A DNA stretch of 7,463 bases, from NCBI GenBank assembly GCA_944363005.1, contig CALVTV010000048.1, forward strand, positions 1 to 7,463, written 5' to 3'. The DNA comes from an uncultured Clostridia bacterium (lineage in GTDB: Bacteria > Bacillota > Clostridia > Christensenellales > Aristaeellaceae). A model generated the notes under the pieces. That model did no database searches, was not told the origin of the DNA, and saw only the letters and a list, made by a program, of their open reading frames with translations. A program made the translations under genes and the position numbers. Positions within the stretch are counted from its first letter, which is position 1, and each line of letters begins with the position of its first letter. Shown one piece after another: positions 1-5,588 of this stretch.

Positions 1-56
1 GCAGAGACCCAAAGATCACGATCTGTAAACCATCTTTAAGAAACACGGAGGTACAT

Positions 57-236
57 TTGGGTAGAAGAAAAAAGCTGATCAACAACACCGATATTCCTCA
101 GCACCAGATTGAAGCAATCGCCCGCTGTATCATGCCGGACATTCTCGCTTTCTACGAGAGCGAGGAGGGCCAGCGGGAATTTGCCGAATGGAAGAAGCAG
201 AGAGAAATGGAGAAGCAAGAGTCCAAAACAGAATAA
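57..236 (+). CDS. Small charged hypothetical protein, TTG start, probably mobile-element associated
   Basis: A 59-residue protein beginning (M)GRRKKLINNTDIPQHQ and ending KQESKTE. The TTG start is chosen because GGAGG at 47-51 lies five bases upstream and no in-frame ATG precedes it; the first internal ATG is far into the gene. The frame stays open to the left window edge, so a longer gene cannot be formally excluded. The product is soluble, with a basic N-terminus, a middle segment that could be helical, and a Glu/Lys-rich tail; there is no signal peptide or membrane segment. From memory, short proteins starting like this occur beside site-specific recombinases in integrative elements of Clostridia; this is recall, not a search. 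A strong terminator follows ten bases after the stop, so this is the last gene of its transcript. Its biochemical function is unknown. Confidence 0.72.
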   Translation: MGRRKKLINNTDIPQHQIEAIARCIMPDILAFYESEEGQREFAEWKKQREMEKQESKTE

Positions 237-245
237 AAGCATAGC

Positions 246-288
246 AAAGGCAGGGTGTCACCATTTTGGATGACACCCCGCCTTTTTT
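246..288 (+). terminator. Rho-independent terminator after the small gene
   Basis: Bases 246-260 pair with 271-285 (15 positions with a single A-C mismatch at 252/279) around a ten-base loop, followed by a T-run ending at 288. It closes the 57-236 gene. The reverse strand also folds and is followed by TTTGCTATGCTTTT, so it could stop minus-strand transcription from the tRNA side too. Confidence 0.88.
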
Positions 289-292
289 GCAT

Positions 293-391
293 TTATGTGG
301 CTTTCTTCTTTTTCCGTGGCCCCCTTGGCTTGGAGGTGGGCTTTCGCTTCACCCCGTTGCGGAAGTAGGCGGTTTCGTAACGGTCAAAGAA
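293..391 (-). pseudogene. Orphan 3' end of a broken gene, basic C-terminal tail
   Basis: On the minus strand a frame reads FFDRYETAYFRNGVKRKP, continues through a Lys/Arg/Pro-rich tail and ends KKKKAT before TAA at 295-293. The codons look coding (GAC, TAC, ACC, GCC, TTC, CGC, AAC). Upstream there is no ATG, GTG or TTG in frame before the frame runs into the terminator hairpin and then the tRNA gene, which is not protein-coding. I read this as the residual C-terminus of a gene whose 5' part was lost or separated at the tRNA junction. The family is not recognised. Alternatively it is non-coding sequence that happens to look coding. Confidence 0.38.
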
Positions 392-438
392 AACAAATAA
401 TCCGAACCCATCACCGATTGGAAATAGGTTCGGATTAT
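384..438 (-). terminator. Hairpin terminator downstream of tRNA-Leu
   Basis: A perfect 12-bp inverted repeat (ATAATCCGAACC at 397-408 and GGTTCGGATTAT at 427-438) encloses an 18-base loop. Read in the tRNA direction, the stem is followed by TTTGTTTTCTTT, a U-rich tract. It sits eight bases beyond the tRNA CCA end, the right place to end the tRNA transcript. The long loop is unusual, and the repeat could instead or also be a recombinase arm site. Confidence 0.65.
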
Positions 439-445
439 ATTGGTT

Positions 446-532
446 TGGTGCGGATGAAGGGACTTGAACCCATATGAAATTGCTTTCACTGGAACCTGAA
501 TCTAGCGCGTCTGCCAATTCCGCCATTCCCGC
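446..532 (-). tRNA. tRNA-Leu (CAG anticodon), chimeric or degenerate 3' end
   Basis: Class II tRNA of 87 bases including encoded CCA. The 5' half is a classic tRNA-Leu: GCGGGAATGGCGG, GCG/CGC D stem, anticodon loop TTCAGGT with anticodon CAG at 498-496, and a long variable arm TGAAA-GCAA-TTTCA. The T loop is TTCAAGT. Several stems are damaged. The acceptor strand GCGGGAA faces CATCCGC, giving four Watson-Crick pairs, one G-T wobble and mismatches at positions 6 and 7. The T stem ATGGG/CCCTT has a T-T mismatch. The anticodon stem CTAGA/TCCAG has an A-C mismatch. It is still headed by a strong promoter and followed by a terminator. It reads leucine codon CUG if functional; the mismatches make a pseudo-tRNA or a hybrid attachment site plausible. 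Confidence 0.85.
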
Positions 533-549
533 TGAAAAGAACAGAACGT

Positions 550-578
550 ATTCTATCACTTTTCGCGAAAAATGTCAA
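550..578 (-). promoter_or_regulatory. Promoter of tRNA-Leu
   Basis: On the minus strand the -35 box TTGACA (578-573) and -10 box TAGAAT (555-550) are separated by exactly 17 bases, putting the transcription start near 543, about ten bases before the tRNA 5' end. The spacer contains the palindrome TTTTCGCGAAAA. Confidence 0.85.
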
Positions 579-613
579 CGGAAATCTGCGCAGCCGCGGA
601 AAAAATCCGCAGC

Positions 614-1507
614 TTACCGGGTGCTCGGCTCCTCCAGCGCCTGCGCGCCGAGCAAAAGCGCGCCAACCACGCAGGAATTGACGCCCAGCGCCGGCGCGAC
701 GATGTAGCTGTCGATGCCCTCAGGCGTCAGGCGGCTGGACGCCACGTAACCGCCCAGCAGTTCGAGCGTCTTTTTGCGGATGCGCGGGAACAGATGCGTC
801 TGCTTCATCACACCGCCACCCAGCACGATGATCTCGGGAGAAAACGTGACGATCGAATTGACGCACATCTGCGCCAGATAACTGGCCTCCAGCTCCCAGG
901 CGGGATGATCCGGCGTCATCAGCTTGGAGGACAGTCCCCACCGCTTTTCAATCGCGGGCCCGCTCGCCAGGCCCTCCAGGCAATGGCGGTGGAAGGGGCA
1001 TGTGCCGTCGGGCATGGTGTCCGAAGGTTCAACGCTCATAATCATGTGGCCCAGTTCCGGATGCACCAGGCCGTGCACGAGCCGGTTCTCCACAACAAGC
1101 CCGCCACCGATGCCCGTGCCCACGGCCACATAGAGCAAGCTCGAATATCCCTTGCCTGCGCCCATCTTCGACTCCGCCAGGGCCGCGCAGTTCACGGCGG
1201 TGTCAATCGCGGTCGGCAGGCCAAGCCGGCTGGAGAGCACACGCAACAGGGGATAGCCCACCCACGCCGCCTTGGGCGTATCGGTGATGCTGCCGTATGT
1301 AGGCGAGGAGGGGGCGAGATCGAGCGGGCCAAAGGAACCAATGCCCAGCGCCTTTACGTCAAACTTGCCGATGAAATCGACGACCTGATCGATTGTGACC
1401 TCCGGAGTCGTCGTCATAAAACTGGCACGCTGAAGTACGTCTCCCTGCGGCGTGCCAATGGAGCAGACCATATTGGTTCCCCCTGCTTCAAGCGCTCCAA
1501 TCAGCAT
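614..1507 (-). CDS. ROK-family sugar kinase, fructokinase-like (ScrK/GmuE type)
   Basis: A 297-residue protein, normal length for bacterial ROK fructokinases, which phosphorylate fructose (or a related hexose) with ATP in the cytoplasm. Visible features are the N-terminal phosphate loop ALEAGGTNMVCSIG (5-18), GIGSFGPLDL (55-64), the second ATP loop VGTGIGGG (129-136), HPELGH (149-154), a zinc site formed by H154, C170, H173 and C176, then EGLASGPAIEKRWG and VLGGGVM (228-234). These match the B. subtilis YdhR/GmuE pattern as I remember it. The ATG at 1507 is chosen for GGAGG at 1521-1517 nine bases upstream and a promoter just before it. Oddity: the usual TDVNAAALGE segment reads DTAVNCAALAE (102-112), so the catalytic Asp is Ala104. 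The gene may encode an altered or inactive enzyme. No clear terminator separates it from tRNA-Leu downstream. Confidence 0.9.
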   Translation of the reverse strand: MLIGALEAGGTNMVCSIGTPQGDVLQRASFMTTTPEVTIDQVVDFIGKFDVKALGIGSFGPLDLAPSSPTYGSITDTPKAAWVGYPLLRVLSSRLGLPTAIDTAVNCAALAESKMGAGKGYSSLLYVAVGTGIGGGLVVENRLVHGLVHPELGHMIMSVEPSDTMPDGTCPFHRHCLEGLASGPAIEKRWGLSSKLMTPDHPAWELEASYLAQMCVNSIVTFSPEIIVLGGGVMKQTHLFPRIRKKTLELLGGYVASSRLTPEGIDSYIVAPALGVNSCVVGALLLGAQALEEPSTR

Positions 1508-1547
1508 GTATCTCCACCTCCATGAATACGGATTCCCTTCTTTTGAC

Positions 1548-1576
1548 ATCATACCGCGTGAACATCCCGTTGTCAA
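1548..1576 (-). promoter_or_regulatory. Promoter of the ROK kinase gene
   Basis: On the minus strand -35 TTGACA (1576-1571) and -10 TATGAT (1553-1548) are spaced by 17 bases; the predicted start near 1541 gives a leader of about 34 bases. A second TTGACA lies on the plus strand at 1543-1548, making an inverted TTGACA/TGTCAA pair across the divergent intergenic region. Confidence 0.82.
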
Positions 1577-1595
1577 GCACGCAAAGGAGGCCGCT

Positions 1596-2918
1596 ATGCG
1601 CTTTGTTCCCGACCGGCACACGCTGCTCACCGGCGACGTGCGGGCGCTGACCCTGCGCCTGTGCGCCCCCAGCTTTTTCGCCATGCTGGCGACAGGCGGC
1701 TGCACCCTGCTGGATGCGCTGTACGTCTCCCGGGCCGACGCGTCCGTCTCCGCCGCGGTGAGCATCGGCTTTCCGCTGCTGACGATCATTCAAACCGTGG
1801 GCTTCACGCTGGGCATGGGCGCGGGCAGCCATGTCAGCCGCAGTCTCGGTCAAAACGAGCAGGAGAGCGCCCAGCAGGTAGCCGTTACTGCGCTGCTTTT
1901 TGCCGTGGTGCTGGGGTTTGCGCTGCTGGCGCCGGGGCTTTTCCTGGCCGCGCCGCTGGCCCGCCTGCTGGGCGCGCAGGAGACGGCCACCAGCGCCGTC
2001 TACGTGCGCTATGTGCTGCTGAGCGCGCCGCTTCAATGCGCCGGGCTCACGCTCAGCAGCCTGCTGCGCGGTCAGGGCAAAACGCCTTCCAACCTGCTGG
2101 CCTACGGCCTTTCCAGCGCGCTGGGCGCCGTGCTGGGCTATGTGCTGATCGTCCGGCAGGGGCTGGGCATCCACGGCGCGGGCATCAGCCTCCTTGCCCG
2201 GGAAGCCCTGGCCACCGGGGTGCTGGCCGTCTGCGCCGTGCGCGACCGCAAAACGCTGTCCCTCTCCCCCCGGTCCATCACCCTGCGCCCCTGGGTGTTG
2301 ACCGCCATCATGCGCTCGGGCCTGCCGACGCTGCTTCGCCAGGGCACGATGAGCCTGTCCGGCATTCTGCTCTCGCACGTCAGCCGGAGTTTCGGCGTGC
2401 TCCCCGGCATGGGCATCGCCGTGCGGGCAAGCGCGCTCATCTCCTCCGCCGTCATCGGCTTCGGCCAGGGCTTTCAACCCGTCTGCGGATTCAATACCGG
2501 CGCAGGGCGCATGGACCGCGTGCTCAGCGCCTACCGCTTCTGCCTGCGCATCACGGTGCTCGCGCTGCTCGCCGCCGGAGCCGCCGTCTTTTTTGCGGCT
2601 GAACCCTTGCTCGGCGCGTTCGGCGCACGGCCGGAGGTCGCCGCTTTTGCCGTGCGCGCCTTGCGCGCTCAGAGCGTCGTATTCTTCGCACAGGGCGCCG
2701 TCATCATGATGAACACGCTCACGCAGTCCATCGGGCTGACCGTCCGGGCCACACTTGTCGCCGTCAGCCGTCAGGGATTGTTTCTCGTTCCGATGCTCCT
2801 GCTGCTCCCGCGCTTGTGGGGCGAATGGGGGCTGATTCTCAGCCAAAGCGCGGCGGACCTGCTGGCGCTTGGCTTTTCCTGGCTGCTGACGCGCCCGGTG
2901 ACGCGCATTGCGCGTTGA
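1596..2918 (+). CDS. MATE-family multidrug/cation efflux transporter
   Basis: A 440-residue polytopic membrane protein with about twelve hydrophobic segments by eye, the expected size and two-lobed layout of MATE (MatE) exporters, which extrude cationic drugs or metabolites using a sodium or proton gradient. Family signatures are the TM1 segment TLLDALYVSRAD with Asp40, the conserved GMGAGSHVSRSLGQNEQ region after TM2, and a second-lobe counterpart GFNTGAGRMDRVLSAYRF. The ATG at 1596 follows AAAGGAGG (1583-1590) by five bases; the frame extends upstream to 1452 but that portion overlaps the kinase gene and has no such site. It is divergent from the ROK kinase, with 88 bases between start codons. 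I see no convincing -10 box for this gene. The substrate cannot be inferred from sequence. Confidence 0.92.
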   Translation: MRFVPDRHTLLTGDVRALTLRLCAPSFFAMLATGGCTLLDALYVSRADASVSAAVSIGFPLLTIIQTVGFTLGMGAGSHVSRSLGQNEQESAQQVAVTALLFAVVLGFALLAPGLFLAAPLARLLGAQETATSAVYVRYVLLSAPLQCAGLTLSSLLRGQGKTPSNLLAYGLSSALGAVLGYVLIVRQGLGIHGAGISLLAREALATGVLAVCAVRDRKTLSLSPRSITLRPWVLTAIMRSGLPTLLRQGTMSLSGILLSHVSRSFGVLPGMGIAVRASALISSAVIGFGQGFQPVCGFNTGAGRMDRVLSAYRFCLRITVLALLAAGAAVFFAAEPLLGAFGARPEVAAFAVRALRAQSVVFFAQGAVIMMNTLTQSIGLTVRATLVAVSRQGLFLVPMLLLLPRLWGEWGLILSQSAADLLALGFSWLLTRPVTRIAR

Positions 2919-2943
2919 CAGACGCCGGGCCAGGCCTTACAAT
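2915..2943 (+). promoter_or_regulatory. Promoter of the serine hydrolase gene, overlapping the MATE stop codon
   Basis: TTGACA at 2915-2920 and TACAAT at 2938-2943 are separated by exactly 17 bases. The TGA stop codon of the transporter (2916-2918) lies inside the -35 box. The transcription start would be near 2950, upstream of AAGGAGGAGG at 2959. The hydrolase can therefore be expressed independently of the transporter, although read-through is also likely because no terminator separates them. Confidence 0.75.
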
Positions 2944-2974
2944 GGAAGCCAAACGTCAAGGAGGAGGGCCTGCC

Positions 2975-4162
2975 ATGAAAAATCCAACCGCTACCCAACT
3001 GGAGGCGCTGCGCAGCCGCGCGGCGCGCCTTGCCCTTCCCCCGCTGGAGCGCGGCGCGGACGGCCGCTTGACCGCCAAAAGCCTTTCGCTTCTTGAAGCG
3101 CAGGCCCGGCGCATCGCGCGGCGCGAGCGCATCGTCGGCCTGTCGCTCGTGCTCGTCTCCCCCGGCGGCGCGCAGGATACCCTTTGCCTGGGCCATGCCC
3201 GCCTGCGTCCCCGCCTGCCCGTCACCGAACGCACCTGCTTTCGCGTGGCTTCCGTATCCAAGTTGGTGATGACCTTCGGCGCGCTCTCCCTGTGCGAAGC
3301 GGGGCTGCTCGACCTGGATGCCGACATCGGCGCGTATTTGGGATATCCCGTCCGCCACCCGCACGCGCCCGGCACCCCCGTCACCCTGCGCATGCTGCTG
3401 ACGCACACGTCCGGCCTGTGTGACGAGGGTTCGTATGGCGCGCGCGGCATGCAGGAGGGCTGCGCGCTGCGCGAACTGCTCGACGATCCGCAAAACTGGC
3501 TTCCCCACGCGCCGGGCGCCGCCTTCCATTACAGCAACCTCGGCGCGGGCGTGGCGGGCTGCGTGATGGAACGCGCGGCGGGCCTGCCGCTTGACGACAT
3601 CATGCAGCAGCGCGTCTTTGCTCCGCTTGGCGTGCGCGCGCATTACGATCCGCGCCGCATTCTGCCCGCCGGGGACCTGGCCGACGGCTACAGCGTGCGC
3701 GGCCTGCTCCCGCCCGTCAGGCGTTACGACGCCGCGGCGCTCGCCGCCCGCCCGACACAGCCCTTTGATCCCGAGCGCGATTTTCTCTGCGCCGCAGGCC
3801 GCCTCATCACCGACAGCGCGGGCATGGCGGCGCTCATCCGGCTGCTGGCCTCCGGGGACGGGCTGGGCGTATTGCGCGGGGAATCCCTGCGCCTGATGCG
3901 CACGCCGCAGGACGGACTGGGCGGCATCACCGCCTGTGGCCGTGGGCTGAACACCGCCTTCCTGCCGGGCGTCTTCCCCGGATTTGACGCCGTCGGCCAT
4001 CAGGGCGTGGCCTACGGCATGTGCGCCGAGCTGTTTGCGGACCCGCAGCGCGGCGCGGGCGTGGGCGTAATGACCAGCGGCACGAGGCTTGTTCGCACCC
4101 CGCCGCTCATGCGCGCAGGGTTTGACCTGCTGGCTTTGGGGTTTGCCGCACTCGCCCACTGA
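2975..4162 (+). CDS. Serine hydrolase of the beta-lactamase class C / esterase (PBP-like) family
   Basis: A 395-residue protein with the active-site triad of the class C beta-lactamase/DD-peptidase fold. The nucleophile motif is S93-V-S-K96 in FRVASVSKLV, followed by the typical MLLTHTSGL. The second motif is Y186-S-N188 in FHYSNLGAG and the third is H342-Q-G344 in VGHQGVAYG. The ATG at 2975 is chosen over the in-frame ATG at 2942 because AAGGAGGAGG (2959-2968) lies between them at proper spacing. There is no signal peptide or membrane anchor: the N-terminus is basic and probably helical. It therefore probably works in the cytoplasm, as an esterase, amidase or D-amino-acid peptidase rather than a periplasmic antibiotic-hydrolysing enzyme. 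The substrate is unknown. It lies 56 bases after the MATE gene, with its own promoter. Composition is very GC-rich, like its neighbour. Confidence 0.9.
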   Translation: MKNPTATQLEALRSRAARLALPPLERGADGRLTAKSLSLLEAQARRIARRERIVGLSLVLVSPGGAQDTLCLGHARLRPRLPVTERTCFRVASVSKLVMTFGALSLCEAGLLDLDADIGAYLGYPVRHPHAPGTPVTLRMLLTHTSGLCDEGSYGARGMQEGCALRELLDDPQNWLPHAPGAAFHYSNLGAGVAGCVMERAAGLPLDDIMQQRVFAPLGVRAHYDPRRILPAGDLADGYSVRGLLPPVRRYDAAALAARPTQPFDPERDFLCAAGRLITDSAGMAALIRLLASGDGLGVLRGESLRLMRTPQDGLGGITACGRGLNTAFLPGVFPGFDAVGHQGVAYGMCAELFADPQRGAGVGVMTSGTRLVRTPPLMRAGFDLLALGFAALAH

Positions 4163-4176
4163 CCCGCGGCGCACTG

Positions 4177-4206
4177 TTCACATTTGTGTCATAATTTCTT
4201 TATTTT
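4177..4206 (+). promoter_or_regulatory. Candidate distal promoter of htrA
   Basis: TTCACA (4177-4182, five of six consensus bases) and TATTTT (4201-4206, four of six) are spaced by 18 bases in an AT-rich island after the hydrolase stop codon. A short palindrome CACATTTGTG overlaps the -35 region. This competes with the proximal candidate at 4247. Confidence 0.35.
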
Positions 4207-4246
4207 TTCTTCCAGAATTCATCATTTTTTCTCCATAGCAAGTCAG

Positions 4247-4274
4247 TATACTATGACCATCACCAAGAGGTGAT
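4247..4274 (+). promoter_or_regulatory. Candidate proximal htrA -10 box plus 5'-terminal mRNA hairpin
   Basis: TATACT at 4247-4252 is a good -10 box but has only a T-run in place of a -35 box, as might be seen with activator-dependent control. Its predicted start (about 4259) coincides with the first base of a perfect hairpin, ATCACC-AAGA-GGTGAT (4259-4274), which would sit at the very 5' end of the transcript. Confidence 0.4.
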
Positions 4275-4314
4275 ACCCAACAAGTCATTTTACCCCCGAA
4301 AGGAGATCGATCGT

Positions 4315-5493
4315 ATGTTCAAGCATTCCCGTAAAATCATCGCTTTGACGGCCGCGCTGGCGCTCACCTCCACCATGGGCCTGGCGGCCCTGGCCCAGGC
4401 CGAAACGGGCAAATCCTTTTCCATCGTGGAGGCGGCCTCCAATCAGGATTCGCTGACCATCCCCGAGATTGCGGACAAGTGCCGCACGAGCGTCGTCGCC
4501 ATTGAGACGGAGACGACCGTCGTCTACAACACCTACGACAACAACTACCCGTACGGCCTGTTCGGCTTCGGCTACGGATACGGCTACGGCGGACGCAGCA
4601 ACCGCCAGCAGGAATACACGGAGACCGCTGCCGGTTCCGGCATCGTGCTCTCTGAAGACGGCTACATCCTCACCAACAACCACGTCATCTCCGGCGCGGA
4701 CAAGATCACGGTTTACGTGATGCCCGAGGAAGAGGGCGGCGAAGAGACCACCTACGAGGCGACGCTGGTCAGCTCTTCGGAGAGCAACGACATCGCCATC
4801 CTCAAGATTGACGCGGAGGGCCTGAACCCCGCAACCTTCGGCGACAGCGATAACCTGGAGATCGGCGAGCTGGCCGTGGCCATCGGCAACCCGATGGGCT
4901 CCGTGCATGGCTCCGTGACGGCGGGCATCATCTCCGCCACCGAGCGCGAGCTGACCATTGACGGCGTGACCATCAGCGCCATCCAGACCGACGCGGCCAT
5001 CAACCCCGGCAACTCCGGCGGCGCGCTGTTTGACTCCTACGGCAATGTGATCGGCATCGTGTACGCCAAGTCCTCTTCCGTGTCCATCGAGGGCATCGGC
5101 TATGCCATCCCGGTCAACGACGTGAAGGAACTCATCGACCAGATGATCAATGATCCGGAGTCTGTTCAGGCGCAGACCAAGGGCAGCCAGATCATGCTGG
5201 GCATCACCATTCAGGACATCACCGAGGAACTCAGCGAGCAGTACTCCATGCCGGTGGGCGTGTACATCCGTGAGGTTTCGGAGCTGAGCGCCGCGGAGCG
5301 TGCCGGCCTGCAAAAGGGCGACATCATCGTCGAGTTTGCCGGTGAGCCGGTGACCTGTGCCGACGATCTGAACGCGCTGAAGGCCGAGCAGACCCCGGGC
5401 GACACCGTTGAGGTCAAGATCGACCGCAACAGCAAGGAAATGACGCTTGAAATCGTCATTCCGCAGCCGACCCAGGTTGAAACCGCGAACTAA
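4315..5493 (+). CDS. htrA: HtrA/DegP-type secreted serine protease with one PDZ domain
   Basis: A 392-residue exported, trypsin-like quality-control protease that degrades misfolded proteins at the cell surface. A signal peptide covers 1-29 (KHSRK, hydrophobic core, LAQA before Glu30) and looks cleavable, whereas many Gram-positive HtrAs keep an N-terminal anchor. The protease domain spans about 48-275, with catalytic His123 (TNNHVISGAD), Asp159 (ESNDIAILKID) and Ser234 (NPGNSGGALF). One PDZ domain follows at about 292-383 (MLGITIQDI, ERAGLQKGDIIVEFAG). Residues 76-99 form a Tyr/Gly/Phe-rich stretch (GFGYGYGYGG) between the first strand and the His motif. The ATG at 4315 follows AAAGGAG by nine bases; the frame extends to a GTG at 4270 without a good site. 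It is monocistronic, ending in a terminator, and upstream of another envelope gene. In Firmicutes htrA is often induced by secretion stress; no regulator gene is present here. Confidence 0.95.
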   Translation: MFKHSRKIIALTAALALTSTMGLAALAQAETGKSFSIVEAASNQDSLTIPEIADKCRTSVVAIETETTVVYNTYDNNYPYGLFGFGYGYGYGGRSNRQQEYTETAAGSGIVLSEDGYILTNNHVISGADKITVYVMPEEEGGEETTYEATLVSSSESNDIAILKIDAEGLNPATFGDSDNLEIGELAVAIGNPMGSVHGSVTAGIISATERELTIDGVTISAIQTDAAINPGNSGGALFDSYGNVIGIVYAKSSSVSIEGIGYAIPVNDVKELIDQMINDPESVQAQTKGSQIMLGITIQDITEELSEQYSMPVGVYIREVSELSAAERAGLQKGDIIVEFAGEPVTCADDLNALKAEQTPGDTVEVKIDRNSKEMTLEIVIPQPTQVETAN

Positions 5494-5507
5494 ACAAACC
5501 GCACTTC

Positions 5508-5541
5508 AAGGGCTTCCTCCCCGGAGGGAGCCCTTTTCTTT
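5508..5541 (+). terminator. Rho-independent terminator of htrA
   Basis: AAGGGCT (5508-5514) pairs with AGCCCTT (5529-5535), extended inward by TCCTC/GAGGG, then TTTTCTTT. It lies 15 bases after the htrA stop, so the protease gene is its own unit. Confidence 0.92.
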
Positions 5542-5573
5542 GGCCGTGTGGGCTATCGCCTGCGCGGCTTTTA

Positions 5574-5582
5574 TGGTATAAT
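5574..5582 (+). promoter_or_regulatory. Extended -10 promoter of the L,D-transpeptidase gene
   Basis: TGG followed by a perfect TATAAT (5577-5582) forms an extended -10 element. The region 17 bases upstream (TATCGC, 5554-5559) is a poor -35 box, usual for extended -10 promoters. The transcription start would be near 5589. The same GGTATAATG core recurs at the right window edge. Confidence 0.72.
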
Positions 5583-5588
5583 GGAGTT

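Noticed and set aside
1..39. Possible C-terminus of an upstream gene ending in TAA at 37-39 (or TAA at 26-28 in another frame)
   Set aside because: Too short to tell which frame is real; nothing recognisable in either.
596..613. GCGGA-AAAAA-TCCGC hairpin just after the kinase stop as its terminator
   Set aside because: The stem is only five pairs and no T-run follows in the kinase direction, so read-through toward tRNA-Leu remains possible.
1452..1595. Upstream extension of the MATE gene
   Set aside because: It would overlap the kinase start and cross its promoter; AAAGGAGG directly precedes the ATG at 1596.
1508..1789. Upstream extension of the ROK kinase reading frame on the minus strand
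   Set aside because: It runs antisense into the transporter gene; the ATG at 1507 has both a ribosome binding site and a promoter placed correctly.
1488..2846. Long antisense open frame across the MATE gene, rich in Gln, Gly, His and Arg
   Set aside because: It is a by-product of GC-rich codon use on the other strand: no conserved motifs, odd composition and no start signals. The long antisense frames over the hydrolase, htrA and transpeptidase genes are rejected for the same reason.
4270..4314. GTG-initiated extension of htrA
   Set aside because: It overlaps the leader hairpin, lacks a properly spaced ribosome binding site and would place a polar stretch ahead of the signal peptide.
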